Part shown: positions 16,883 through 25,056 of the stretch, piece after piece
Numbering within the stretch: position 1 is the first letter of the stretch
Layout of the letters: each line of letters begins with the position of its first letter
Assembly (NCBI GenBank): GCA_902799465.1
Contig: CADCAS010000026.1
Coordinates: 17,998-74,587 of the forward strand
Direction: 5' to 3'
From: an uncultured Eubacteriales bacterium
GTDB taxonomy: Bacteria; Bacillota; Clostridia; Christensenellales; Aristaeellaceae
DNA: 56,590 nt
Program-made: the position numbers and the translations under genes
The notes under the pieces: generated by a model
What the model saw: only the letters and a program-made list of their open reading frames with translations
The model's database searches: none
What the model was told of the DNA's origin: nothing

Positions 16883-18607
16883 TCAGTCCAGCCTGTTGAT
16901 CAGCTCGGTCAGCGCCTGGCGGTCGTAGAGGGTCTCCAGGTGGTCGATGTAGATGTCGGGATCGACGCCCTCGTCGATGTCATAGAAGGAGCCGTTCTTG
17001 CGGAAGGACAGGCGGTGGGCGCCGGAGATCTGGAAGGTGGTGCCCCAGGCGGTACTCATGGGCTGGACGGTGCATGCCCCGCCGCCGGAGGTGCGTCCGA
17101 TGAGGGTGACCGCCTGATGGTACTTGCACACCGCGGGCACGAGGTTGCCGCAGGAGAAGCTGACCGGGGAGATCAGGCAGTAGACGTTCTTGTCGTACAG
17201 GTTGTCCTGCTCGTCGAACCTGCGGTCCAGGTTGACGTCGGCGCGGTACACCAGCGTGGACTGGGCCCCGGTGAACACGTCCTCGAGGCTGATCTCGGCT
17301 TCGCCCAGTATCCAGGAGATCACGAACACCGCGGCGTCCACCTTGCCGCCGCCGTTGTTGGACAGGTCGATGACCACGTTTTCAATGGGGCTGTCCTCGC
17401 GGTAGATCTGCTGACGGGCGTAGATCATCAGGCCGATGGTATCGGACACCGTCCCGCCCTGTTCGGCAGTCTCGTAGTAGTCCTCGTGGCTGACGGTGAA
17501 CTCGTCGAAGGTAATGTAGGCAGTGTTGCCGACCTCCTCATACGCCTCGAAGTCGTCGCCCATGCCCTTGGAGCGCAGCGCCGCGTACTTCTTGGTCTGG
17601 ATGTCATCCAGACGGATGGAGGGACCGTAGTTGTCGCCCACGTCCTTGAGCCCCGTCATCCAGGAGGGCATGTCGTAGGCGGAGTGCAGGTCGTCCAGGT
17701 AGTAGACGATGAAATTGCGCAGGGCGGTGTCCGCGTCCTCGGCGCTCGTGGATCGCAGCGCCTCGTCGAAGCCCACCTGCCAGAACATCTTGTCGAAGGA
17801 CTCGATGTCGTGCTGCTCCTTCAGGCCGTACAGGTTGTCCAGCATCATGCACAGCTCGTAATAGCCGAAGTCAGCCAGCTCCTGGCTGCGGTCGGCGGGC
17901 TCCACGGCATAGTACATCTCGCCCATCGGGGTGATGCCGTCATCATTGAAGAGCTCGTCGCCGTCGGCAAAGTACATTCCCTCGCCGTTGAACAGTATGC
18001 TGCGGTTGAACATGGGGGACAGCACGAAGTCGTTGGCAGTCTGCAGCGGGAGATAGCAGCGGCCCTCCCGGCTCCTGACGCTGAGGCCGTAGTCGTTCAG
18101 CGTCAGGGTCATCACGTCGCCGTAGCGGTCGAAGGAGGCCCTTGCGTCGCGCTGGAACAGCTCCGCCTCGCCCGCGCTGTTGAAGCCGGAATAGGACAGC
18201 TGGTCCAGCAGAGCGTTGTCGGAGGGGTCCTTCAGGAAGGCGTTGTAGTCGTCGAAGGCGATGGTGTTTTCGTCGCAGTCCACCTGCATGCAGTAGCCGT
18301 TTTCGCGGGTCAGGGTGTAGAGGGGCGCCTCTTCTGTGTAGGTCAGACGGTAATCGGTCTCATCGTAGAATTCCGTCTGGATGTCGTTGATGAAGTCGGC
18401 CAGCTCCTCCAGGTCGATCCAGGGAAGGTCCTCCACCCCGTCAAAGAAGAACAGCTGCCAGGGGTCGTTGTAGTGAGTGTCCGCGTTAAACAGTATAAAC
18501 GGGAATTCCATGCTGTAGAACTCATCAAAGTTGTCCTCGGCACAGGCCGCGGTCATCGTTCCCAGCAGCATGCACAGCGTGAGCAGCAGGGCAGCTGTCT
18601 TCTTCAC
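16883..18607 (-). CDS. Secreted S41-family peptidase-like protein
   Basis: A 574-residue protein with a signal peptide (residues 1-23, ending ACA before Glu-Asp). The C-terminal half has the S41 (C-terminal processing/TSP) core: NVVIDLSNNGGG, then VSFSCGN with the likely nucleophile Ser485, then RTSGGGACTVQP. The N-terminal 300 residues are acidic and not recognised. No clear PDZ domain is visible, so it is not a standard CtpA. Its stop is 6 bases from a heptamer array, and a thioredoxin-like secreted gene lies 16 bases upstream, suggesting one operon. The substrate is unknown; processing of cell-surface proteins is the family's usual job. Confidence 0.78.
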   Translation of the reverse strand: MKKTAALLLTLCMLLGTMTAACAEDNFDEFYSMEFPFILFNADTHYNDPWQLFFFDGVEDLPWIDLEELADFINDIQTEFYDETDYRLTYTEEAPLYTLTRENGYCMQVDCDENTIAFDDYNAFLKDPSDNALLDQLSYSGFNSAGEAELFQRDARASFDRYGDVMTLTLNDYGLSVRSREGRCYLPLQTANDFVLSPMFNRSILFNGEGMYFADGDELFNDDGITPMGEMYYAVEPADRSQELADFGYYELCMMLDNLYGLKEQHDIESFDKMFWQVGFDEALRSTSAEDADTALRNFIVYYLDDLHSAYDMPSWMTGLKDVGDNYGPSIRLDDIQTKKYAALRSKGMGDDFEAYEEVGNTAYITFDEFTVSHEDYYETAEQGGTVSDTIGLMIYARQQIYREDSPIENVVIDLSNNGGGKVDAAVFVISWILGEAEISLEDVFTGAQSTLVYRADVNLDRRFDEQDNLYDKNVYCLISPVSFSCGNLVPAVCKYHQAVTLIGRTSGGGACTVQPMSTAWGTTFQISGAHRLSFRKNGSFYDIDEGVDPDIYIDHLETLYDRQALTELINRLD

Positions 18608-18622
18608 GGTGATTTGCCTCCT

Positions 18623-20199
18623 TTATTTGTCGCGGGTGACCACCAGAGTCTTGCCGCTGGAGCTCACCTGGGTGTAGATGTCGTCATCGTCGTCGGAGGA
18701 GTAGCCGTCGGGCAGGTCGATCACCGACAGGTGATAGGCGTTGGGCGCGCCCTCAAAGACGATGGTGCCGTTCTCGTCGGAGACCATCACCCGGCAGGCG
18801 GCGGGGGTGCAGAAGGTCACGCTGGCGTCGGGCACGGGCTCGCCGTACTGGTCCACCACGTAGACCACATAGGTGGCGGTCTCGGTGTTCTCGTCCGGCG
18901 GGGTCACGGGCTCAAGCTCGATCTCGGGCTCCTCGCCGTTCAGATAGGCGCTCATGCGGGCCATGTAGCCTTCCGCGTTCATGCTGCCGTCGATGGGCAG
19001 GCCCAGCACGTGGCCCTCGCTGTCCACAAAATAAGTGAGGGGGGTGCAGAAGAAGTCGATCTCCACGCCATCGCCGGACAGGTTCAGGAAGCTGAAGTCC
19101 GCGGTCAGCTCGCGGGCCGCCTCGGCGCACTCGGGATCGCCGGCGTCCACGCAGAGGGTGACCACCTCACGGCCCACGCATGAATGACAAGACGGATTGA
19201 AATCTTACAGGAAGGTTACGAATCGTACCTGTTTCAATCACATGTACCGGCTGTGCCGGTGCATGTGGATTCCCACAAAGAAATCGCTTGCGATTTCGAC
19301 TGGGAATCGGCGTCCCTTCTTCCCTCGCGCAAAATCCGCAGATTTTGCGCGACAGGCTCACGCATTCATGCGTGAGCCGTGGTGACCACCTGGCCGCCCA
19401 GAGGCTTGACCTCCTCATTGAGCTTGTCCAGCTCGGGCAGCTCGCCTATGCAGGGGCCGCACTGGGTCTGCCAGATGTTGAGCATGGTCACCTTGTTCGC
19501 GGCGAACAGCTCGGCGCTGGAGACGGCATTGCCGTCCAGGTCGGTGGTCTCGAACGCGATGACGTCGCCCTCCTTCTGGTATTCCATGGGGATGACCTCG
19601 GCGTCAATCAGGGTGAAGTAATCGGGATGGTCGATGATCTCCTGCTGGAGCGCGGCGTACTCGGCGCGAATGGATTCGGGCTCGTCCGTGAAAACCTCGT
19701 CAAGCATGGGATTGCTGGCGTTGATGATGCCCGCGATGTAGGTATAGCCCTCGTGGTCGCCCAGGGGCACGATGGTGTCGAAGGTATCGGGGGAGCCTGT
19801 CAGCGCCGCTACGGCGTCCTTCGCCTCTTTGCCGCTCTCATAGCCGACGATGTAGCACAGCGGGACGGACCTTTGATAGAAGGCCTCGATGGTCTCCTGC
19901 TCCGCCTCGGAAAATTCGCCGTTGCGCTCCTGGATGAGCTGCTCCATCTCCGCCTCCTGCGCCTGGGTGACGGGGCGATAGAGCACAAGACCCAGGCGGA
20001 CGTTGCTGGCGAGGCTGTAGAGGCCGTAGTCCACGGGCTCCTCGATCATGCCCTCCAGGTCCATCCAGGCCTCGGGCATGTTGAAGCGCACGCCGGTGTA
20101 CTCGAGGTCCATCTGAACGCTCGCATCCTCGGCCACGGCGGTCAGGCACAAAAGCAGCATGGCGACACTCAGCGCCAGGGCAACAATTCTCTTGAACAT
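18623..20199 (-). pseudogene. Secreted thioredoxin-like (redoxin) gene interrupted by a MITE
   Basis: The 5' part (from ATG 20199, with AGGAGG 7 bases before it) encodes a signal peptide ending AVAED, a domain of about 170 residues, then a thioredoxin fold start with TQCGPCIGELPELDKL (active site CGPC). At ...GGQVVT it runs into the inserted element and stops after a few residues. The 3' part resumes at VVTLCVDAGDPECAEAARE and continues through TPLTYFVDSEGHVLG to a C-terminal Ig/carboxypeptidase-like region (ATYVVYVVDQYGEPVPDASV). Removing 19168-19381 and one target copy rejoins GTG GTC ACC CTC TGC in frame, so the insertion is clean and looks recent. As it stands no full-length redoxin can be made. 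Confidence 0.9.
19168..19381 (+). mobile_element. MITE copy B (214 bp) inside the redoxin gene
   Basis: The ends are CACGGCCCACGCATGAATG and the complement of CACGGCTCACGCATGAATG: 19-bp inverted repeats with one mismatch. It is flanked by a perfect 10-bp direct repeat GTGACCACCT (19158-19167 and 19382-19391), the target-site duplication. The interior is made of nested hairpins and has no open reading frame of note. Compared with copy A it lacks the 43-base GAAATTCG hairpin segment. Confidence 0.95.
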
Positions 20200-20350
20200 A
20201 TTCTTACCTCCTGATTCAAGCCATAGAAATCCATAGCCCATTATATATTACCATCTTTTGTAGAAATGATCAACCAACCAACTTCCAGCAATCGAGGGAA
20301 TTCAGTGCTAATTTTTTAACATTCGTCCACAAAGGCAAACGGGAATACTT

Positions 20351-20500
20351 CTGTGAGAATTAGGAATTTGGAATGGGGAATGAAATGGCCTGGCTGCGCA
20401 GGGGCGGCGATCCGCGCCCCTGCGGGTTGCGCGGCAGCCGCTATTCATTCCTCATTCCTCATTCCTAATTCCTAATTCCTCATTCCTGATTCCCAATTCC
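20351..20500. repeat. Inverted heptamer-array element (ATTCCTN), second copy
   Basis: The right arm has at least seven consecutive ATTCCTC/ATTCCTA/ATTCCTG units; the left arm has the reverse complement (AATTAGG, AATTTGG, AATGGGG). The core carries GGCCTGGCTGC, then GCAGGGGCGGCGATCCGCGCCCCTGC as a hairpin, and GCAGCCGCTATT, which matches the core of the 5.7 kb element in inverse orientation. This and flanking AT-rich DNA fill the 440-base gap between the redoxin and SH3 genes. Confidence 0.8.
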
Positions 20501-20621
20501 ATACCAAGAGATTTCCACAAACAGCCCAACATTTGCCCTTGTTATTTCATGACTGCGATGCTATGATAGTGGGGAGCGCGCCAGCGCGGCGCAATGCCTC
20601 GCGGCGGGGGCGGTTTTACCG

Positions 20622-20655
20622 TGTGACAGTTCTGTGACAGACGCCGTGGTAAAAT
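20622..20655 (+). promoter_or_regulatory. Promoter with 11-bp-spaced TGTGAC direct repeats (SH3 gene 1)
   Basis: TGTGAC occurs at 20622-20627 and again at 20633-20638, exactly 11 bases apart, and is followed 11 bases later by TAAAAT (20650-20655), a -10 hexamer. No good -35 is visible; the repeats occupy its place. Direct repeats of about one helical turn overlapping the -35 are typical of OmpR/PhoB-type response-regulator sites. The same arrangement occurs before SH3 gene 2. Confidence 0.8.
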
Positions 20656-20685
20656 GGTTCCATCAAAAGCAAGGAGGACACGAAA

Positions 20686-20967
20686 ATGAATGAGAACATC
20701 ATCGGCTATGTCGAGCTGAATGACGAGGAGCTGGAGCAGGTCTCCGGCGGCAAGAACTACAAGATCGGCGGCGATTCCGGCAAGTCCCACATCCGCACCG
20801 GCCCCGGCCTGGAGTACAGGTCCATCGGCGTGCTGCACAGGGGCGAGGAAGCCAAGTATCTGGGCAAGAGCGCCACGGACGACCGCGGCGTGAAGTGGTA
20901 CAAGATCGAGTGGAAGGGCCGCGGCGCATGGGTCAGCTCCATGTACACCGTGAAGGTCCGCTACTGA
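20686..20967 (+). CDS. Double-glycine-leader SH3 protein 1
   Basis: A 93-residue protein in two parts. Residues 1-22 form an acidic leader, ...VELNDEELEQVSGG, with the pattern of bacteriocin-type double-glycine leaders that peptidase-containing ABC transporters cleave after Gly-Gly. Residues 23-93 form a bacterial SH3 domain: an IRTGPGLEYRSIGVL start and a VKWYKIEWKGRGAWVSS end. There is no Sec signal peptide. AAGGAGGA lies 8 bases before the ATG. Two paralogues follow on the same strand. Expected outcome: export with leader removal, releasing a small SH3 domain that could bind cell wall. No transporter gene is in the window, so the export route is inferred from the leader alone. Confidence 0.82.
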   Translation: MNENIIGYVELNDEELEQVSGGKNYKIGGDSGKSHIRTGPGLEYRSIGVLHRGEEAKYLGKSATDDRGVKWYKIEWKGRGAWVSSMYTVKVRY

Positions 20968-20972
20968 TCGCG

Positions 20973-21006
20973 TGTGACGGTTCTGTGACGAACGACGTGC
21001 TATAAT
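20973..21006 (+). promoter_or_regulatory. Promoter with 11-bp-spaced TGTGAC direct repeats (SH3 gene 2)
   Basis: TGTGAC at 20973-20978 and 20984-20989, then TATAAT at 21001-21006. Spacing (11 bases between repeat starts, 11 between the second repeat and the -10) is identical to that of the promoter at 20622, and most intervening bases also match. It begins 5 bases after the stop of SH3 gene 1. Confidence 0.82.
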
Positions 21007-21036
21007 GAGGCCATCAAAGCTAAGGAGGCAAGTCAC

Positions 21037-21306
21037 ATGAGCGAGATTTTCGAGAACGACATCCTCGAACTGGAGGACGCCGAGCTGGAAGTTGTCAGCG
21101 GCGGCAAGGACATTCTCAAGGTGCGCAAGGGCGAGGTCAACATCCGCGCCGGCGCGGGCAAGGACTACCCCGTGATCGCCATCATGTGCCGGGGCGACGA
21201 GCTGCTTAACCTGTATGAGAAGAAGAAGGACAGTCGCGGCAAGACCTGGATGAAGGTCCGCGCCGTTAACCAGAACGGCTGGGTCCGTTCTGACCTGGTG
21301 AAGTGA
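21037..21306 (+). CDS. Double-glycine-leader SH3 protein 2
   Basis: An 89-residue paralogue of the protein at 20686. The leader is residues 1-23 (ILELEDAELEVVSGG) and the SH3 domain about 24-89, with VNIRAGAGKDYPVIAIM and a GWVRSDLVK end. AAGGAGG lies 8 bases before the ATG. Leader identity to the neighbours is concentrated in the EL-x-(D/E)-x-E-(L/M)-E-x-V-S-GG core, as expected if that part is read by a processing protease. The mature domains differ more from each other than the leaders do. Confidence 0.82.
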   Translation: MSEIFENDILELEDAELEVVSGGKDILKVRKGEVNIRAGAGKDYPVIAIMCRGDELLNLYEKKKDSRGKTWMKVRAVNQNGWVRSDLVK

Positions 21307-21346
21307 ACCATCACCGCAATACACTGTAAGAATGGAGGATATGACA

Positions 21347-21625
21347 ATGAGTGAGATCATCAATGAGAACGAGCTTGACATGATGGAACTGACGGACGAA
21401 ATGCTCGAGGAAATCGTTGGCGGCAAGAAGATCGTCGCCACCGGCAATGTGAAGGTGCGCACCGGCCCCGGCAAGGACTTCGCCGTGCTGGGCTATCTGA
21501 ACAAGGGCGACTCCCTGACCTACGACGGCGCCAGCGAGAAGGACTACCGCGGCGTGCGCTGGTATCGCGTGAAGTACCACGGCAGCTTCGGCTGGGTCTC
21601 GAGCCGCTACAGCAAGAAGCAGTAA
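21347..21625 (+). CDS. Double-glycine-leader SH3 protein 3
   Basis: A 92-residue third paralogue, with leader 1-26 (MMELTDEMLEEIVGG) and an SH3 domain (VKVRTGPGKDFAVLGYL ... FGWVSSRYSKK). The ATG at 21347 is chosen over in-frame ATGs at 21332 and 21341 because GGAGG at 21334-21338 is 8 bases from it and too close to or inside the others. There is no separate promoter: only 40 bases separate it from gene 2, so the two are probably co-transcribed. The leader ends V-GG rather than VSGG. A terminator closes the group. Confidence 0.82.
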   Translation: MSEIINENELDMMELTDEMLEEIVGGKKIVATGNVKVRTGPGKDFAVLGYLNKGDSLTYDGASEKDYRGVRWYRVKYHGSFGWVSSRYSKKQ

Positions 21626-21639
21626 AACCATACCCCCTC

Positions 21640-21679
21640 CCCTTCCCCGCAGCCGCAAGGCCAACGGGGAAGGGTTTTT
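21640..21679 (+). terminator. Terminator after the SH3 gene trio
   Basis: CCCTTCCCCG and CGGGGAAGGG form a 10-bp stem with a 15-base loop that itself has a short GCAGCCGC pairing, followed by TTTTTG. Confidence 0.88.
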
Positions 21680-21761
21680 GCGGTTGTAGAGGGTATAATC
21701 GCGCTCTCCATCTCCCTGTTCACTCCAAATACAAACGGTTATCTGAAAAGGAAATATCTCT

Positions 21762-22970
21762 ATGCAATTGATCGCAATGGTTGCCATCTATCTCGCCCAG
21801 AACTGTCTGGCCGCTATTCTGATAAAGCGATGCCTCGTTCGCTGGCCGCGCACCTCGCACCGGGCGTCCCGGATTAAGAAATACTGGCTGATCCCCTTTA
21901 CCGTGCTGTCCCTGCTGCCGGTGGCGGGCGCGCTGCTGCCCGACAGCCCGGTGAAATTCGCGCTTCAGGCGGCGGGCAACATCTGGCTGGGCTTCTATGT
22001 TTACTTCGGCGGCATGCTGGCGTTTTTGCTGCTGGCGGGGCTGATCGTCAGACTGGTCAGCGGCGGCAGGCTGGCGAGGCGCTGGCACGGAGGGATACTG
22101 TGCCTGTCGCTCGTGGCATCGCTCGTCCTGCTGGTCTACGGCCTGCACCACGCCCAGCAGACGGTGGTGGTGTCGTATGACCTTAAGCTGGACAAGCCCG
22201 CCGCGGCGGACGTGGACGAGATGAACCTGGTGCTGCTGGGCGACCTGCATCTGAGCGTCAACTCCCGGCTGGCCACCACGCAGCGGATGGTGGAGCTGGT
22301 CAACGCCCAGCAGCCCGACGCGGTGGTCATCGCCGGGGACATCTTCACCAGCAGCTACGGCGGCCTTTCCCATCCCGAGAAGTATGCCGAGGCGCTTCGC
22401 GGCATCGAGTCGAAGTACGGAGTCTACGCCGTCTACGGCAACCACGACGTGGAGGAGCCGCTGCTGGGCGGCTTCCCGCTGACCCCCATCCCCCAGGCCT
22501 TCCGCACGGGCGACATGGAGCGGTTCTTCGACGACTGCGGCTTCATCACCCTGGCGGACGAGGTGGTGACGCTGCCCAACGGCGTGCAGCTGGCGGGCCG
22601 GATCGACGGCGAGAAGGCCGGCGACGGCACCACCAACCGCATGACCCCCGCGGAGCTGCTCAGGGACATCGACCCGGCCAGGCCCGTGTTCGTGCTGGAG
22701 CACGAGCCCAAGGAGTTCAAGGCCCTGGGCGAGTCGGGCGCGGACGTGGCGCTGTGCGGCCACACCCACGCGGGGCAGATCTTCCCCGGCAACCTCCTGG
22801 TGCCCCTGTTCAACGAAAACGCCTGGGGCTACAAGCGGCTGCACGACGTGGACACCTACGTCACCGCGGGCATGGGCTACTACGGCCCGCCGATGCGCGT
22901 GGGCACCGACAGCGAGGTCACGGTGCTCCACATCACCTTCAAGCAGGGAGGACAGCAGGATGCTCGATAG
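21762..22970 (+). CDS. Membrane-anchored metallophosphoesterase
   Basis: A 402-residue protein: three to four hydrophobic helices in the first 130 residues, then a calcineurin-like phosphoesterase domain. All metal and catalytic motifs are present: LGDLHLS (160-165), VIAGDIF, YGNHDVE, VLEHEP and CGHTHAGQIF. This is the YkuE/YaeI-like membrane type. A TATAAT at 21694-21699 can serve as the -10, and AAAAGGAA precedes the ATG. The stop overlaps the next gene by 11 bases. In relatives, such enzymes act on phosphorylated lipids such as UDP-diacylglucosamine, or are of unknown substrate; the substrate here cannot be read. Confidence 0.87.
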   Translation: MQLIAMVAIYLAQNCLAAILIKRCLVRWPRTSHRASRIKKYWLIPFTVLSLLPVAGALLPDSPVKFALQAAGNIWLGFYVYFGGMLAFLLLAGLIVRLVSGGRLARRWHGGILCLSLVASLVLLVYGLHHAQQTVVVSYDLKLDKPAAADVDEMNLVLLGDLHLSVNSRLATTQRMVELVNAQQPDAVVIAGDIFTSSYGGLSHPEKYAEALRGIESKYGVYAVYGNHDVEEPLLGGFPLTPIPQAFRTGDMERFFDDCGFITLADEVVTLPNGVQLAGRIDGEKAGDGTTNRMTPAELLRDIDPARPVFVLEHEPKEFKALGESGADVALCGHTHAGQIFPGNLLVPLFNENAWGYKRLHDVDTYVTAGMGYYGPPMRVGTDSEVTVLHITFKQGGQQDAR

Positions 22971-24774
22971 AAAGGCCGTCAAGCGGCAGGCGCGTGTTAC
23001 CATGAAGCGGCACTATGCGCTGCTGGTGGTGCTGTGCGCCGTTTCCATCTTCATGGGCACGGAGTTCACCAACGTGGTGAGCAACGCTCAGCTGTGGTAC
23101 GACATACTGACGGGCCAGGAGACGCTGCTGGACGTTCCGGGCATGGTGGCGGACCGGCTGATCAACGAAAAGCTGATCGACGACCTGGCGCGGGACAACC
23201 TGACCAACGGCAGGGAGGAGGCCGCCCGTCGGATGCAGGAGTTGAAAGCCTCCACCGACGAAAACGCCATGCTGGGGCGTCAGCGCGGCGTGCTGGCGGC
23301 GGTGATGAACAACATCAACTCCGGCAGCCTGAACGTGACGGTGGGCCTGGCGCTGCACTCCATCGTCCACTCCGGGGAGGCCGTGGCCGTGCTGATGATC
23401 CTGGGCAGTCTGGCGCTGACGGCGACGGTGTGGATCTTCTTGAAGAACCTGTACCAGGCCATGCTGCGGCGGGCGGTGCTGGAGCTGCGGACCTACGACG
23501 CCCTGCCCATGAGCCACCTGCTGTTCTTCAGGTCCGTGGGGCGGTGGGTCCGGGCGTCGCTGTCGCTGCTACTGATGTCGGTGTATCTGGCCCTCTGGAC
23601 GCTGACCATCGTGGGCGGCCTCATCAAGCGCTATTCCTACTTCCTGGTGCCGTTCATCGTGGCTGAAAACCCGGACATCAAGCCCCGCGAGGCCGTCACG
23701 CTGTCCCGGCGGATGATGGACGGCCACAAGTGGGAGTGCTGCAAGCTGGAGCTGTCCTTCCTGGGCTGGATCGCGCTGGGCTTCGTGACCTTCGGCGCGG
23801 CGGACGTGCTGTGGTCCGTGCCCTACCGCATGGCGACGTTCTCCGAATACTACGCGGCGCTGCGCGCGGAGGCGCTGGAGAAGGGCCTCGAGGGCGCGGG
23901 ACAGCTCAACGACGCCTGTCTCTTCGCTCCCGCCGATAAACAGACGCTCGAGGCTCGCTACGCCGACATCCTCATCCGCGAGGACATCGCCGACGAGGAC
24001 ATCGTGCTGCTGACCCCCTTCAGGCGCTTCCTGGCCCAGAACTTCGGCCTTTGGACGGGCACGCTGATGGAGAAGAAGGTCCACAGCCGCCAGGCCGGGC
24101 TGCGCCAGCAGATGCGCCTGGGCCGCATGGAGCTCGAGGGCAGGGCCTATCCCATGCGCCTCAATCCGCTGTGGCGCAAGCAGAACGCCGCCCTCACCGG
24201 CAGGGTCAGCTATCTGACGCCGGTGACCATCTGGTCCCTGATCGCGGTGTTCTTCACCTTCAACCTGGTGGGCTGGCTGTGGGAGGTCAGCATGGCCTAC
24301 GTCACCGAGGGCATGTTCGTCAACCGGGGCATGCTGCACGGGCCGTGGCTGCCCATCTACGGCAGCGGCGTGGCCATGATCGCGGTGCTGCTGTACCGCT
24401 TCCGCAGCAAGCCCGCCCTGGAGGCCGTGGCCATCGTGGTGCTGTGCGGCTTCATCGAGTACATGACCTCCTGGCTCACCGAGCTTCGGACCGGCATGCG
24501 CTGGTGGGATTACACCGGCTATTTCCTCAACCTCAACGGACGCATTTGCGGCGAAGGGCTGGCCGTGTTCGCGCTGGGCGGCATGGCGGCCGTCTATCTG
24601 CTGGTGCCCCTCATCGACGCGGCCGTGACCCGCGTGAAGCCGAAGCTCCTCATCGCCATCTGCGTCGTGCTGATGGTCTGCTTCGGCACCGACTTCGTCT
24701 ATTCCCAGTTCCACCCCAACGCTGGCGCCGGCGTCACGGACTACAAGCAGGCGGAAGCCGTGCAAACGGAGTAG
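22960..24774 (+). CDS. DUF975 / CmpB-type (PF06541) double-domain membrane protein
   Basis: A 604-residue membrane protein. The N-terminal part starts LDRKAVKRQARVTMKRHYALLV, the usual opening of DUF975 proteins, and has several helices to about residue 280. A soluble linker follows. The C-terminal 170 residues (WSLIAVFFTFNLVGWLWEV, MLHGPWLPIYGSG, CGFIEYMTSWLTE, WWDYTGYFLNLNGRICGEG) match the CmpB-type putative ABC permease family (PF06541). Both families usually occur as separate proteins in Clostridia. It overlaps the phosphoesterase by 11 bases, with AGGGAGGA as ribosome site. No function is established for either domain. Confidence 0.78.
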   Translation: MLDRKAVKRQARVTMKRHYALLVVLCAVSIFMGTEFTNVVSNAQLWYDILTGQETLLDVPGMVADRLINEKLIDDLARDNLTNGREEAARRMQELKASTDENAMLGRQRGVLAAVMNNINSGSLNVTVGLALHSIVHSGEAVAVLMILGSLALTATVWIFLKNLYQAMLRRAVLELRTYDALPMSHLLFFRSVGRWVRASLSLLLMSVYLALWTLTIVGGLIKRYSYFLVPFIVAENPDIKPREAVTLSRRMMDGHKWECCKLELSFLGWIALGFVTFGAADVLWSVPYRMATFSEYYAALRAEALEKGLEGAGQLNDACLFAPADKQTLEARYADILIREDIADEDIVLLTPFRRFLAQNFGLWTGTLMEKKVHSRQAGLRQQMRLGRMELEGRAYPMRLNPLWRKQNAALTGRVSYLTPVTIWSLIAVFFTFNLVGWLWEVSMAYVTEGMFVNRGMLHGPWLPIYGSGVAMIAVLLYRFRSKPALEAVAIVVLCGFIEYMTSWLTELRTGMRWWDYTGYFLNLNGRICGEGLAVFALGGMAAVYLLVPLIDAAVTRVKPKLLIAICVVLMVCFGTDFVYSQFHPNAGAGVTDYKQAEAVQTE

Positions 24775-24812
24775 CAGCGATGTAATACAATTCGCGTCCT
24801 AAAATCGTAACC

Positions 24813-24893
24813 GTTCAGTCCTGCTGCCAATGGAGATTTGGCGAGGTCCCCCGTTATCGCGCAAAATCTTCATTTATCAAAGCGGGACTGAAC
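24813..24893. repeat. Inverted repeat GTTCAGTCC/GGACTGAAC
   Basis: Nine-base perfect arms at 24813-24821 and 24885-24893 enclose 63 bases. The arms belong to the longer motif GGACTGAACRGTTACG, which also appears at 74-89 and in weaker form near 11.05, 11.17 and 27.54 kb. The rest of the 280-base gap before the convergent GH31 gene holds no gene that I can see. Confidence 0.6.
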
Positions 24894-25020
24894 AGATAGG
24901 GTTTTTGAAGAAAAGTATAAAGCGCGCGGGAGCGACCGCATCGCCAGGCCCGTCGCCGTGAAGCCGGTCGTGAATAAATCAGACGGATCCGGGAAGGCCA
25001 GACAGATTTGCACGCGATTA

Positions 25021-25046
25021 CGGGGGCGGCGATATCGCCGCCCCCG
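25021..25046. terminator. Bidirectional terminator, perfect 26-bp palindrome
   Basis: CGGGGGCGGCGAT and its exact complement form a 13-bp self-complementary hairpin between the plus-strand membrane protein and the minus-strand GH31 gene, followed by GTTTG on the plus strand. It lies 10 bases after the GH31 stop. Confidence 0.82.
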
Positions 25047-25056
25047 TTTGATCGGG

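Noticed and set aside
16811..19183. 790-residue plus-strand open frame
   Set aside because: It is antisense to the S41 peptidase and redoxin genes, Val/Gly/His-rich, with no domain pattern.
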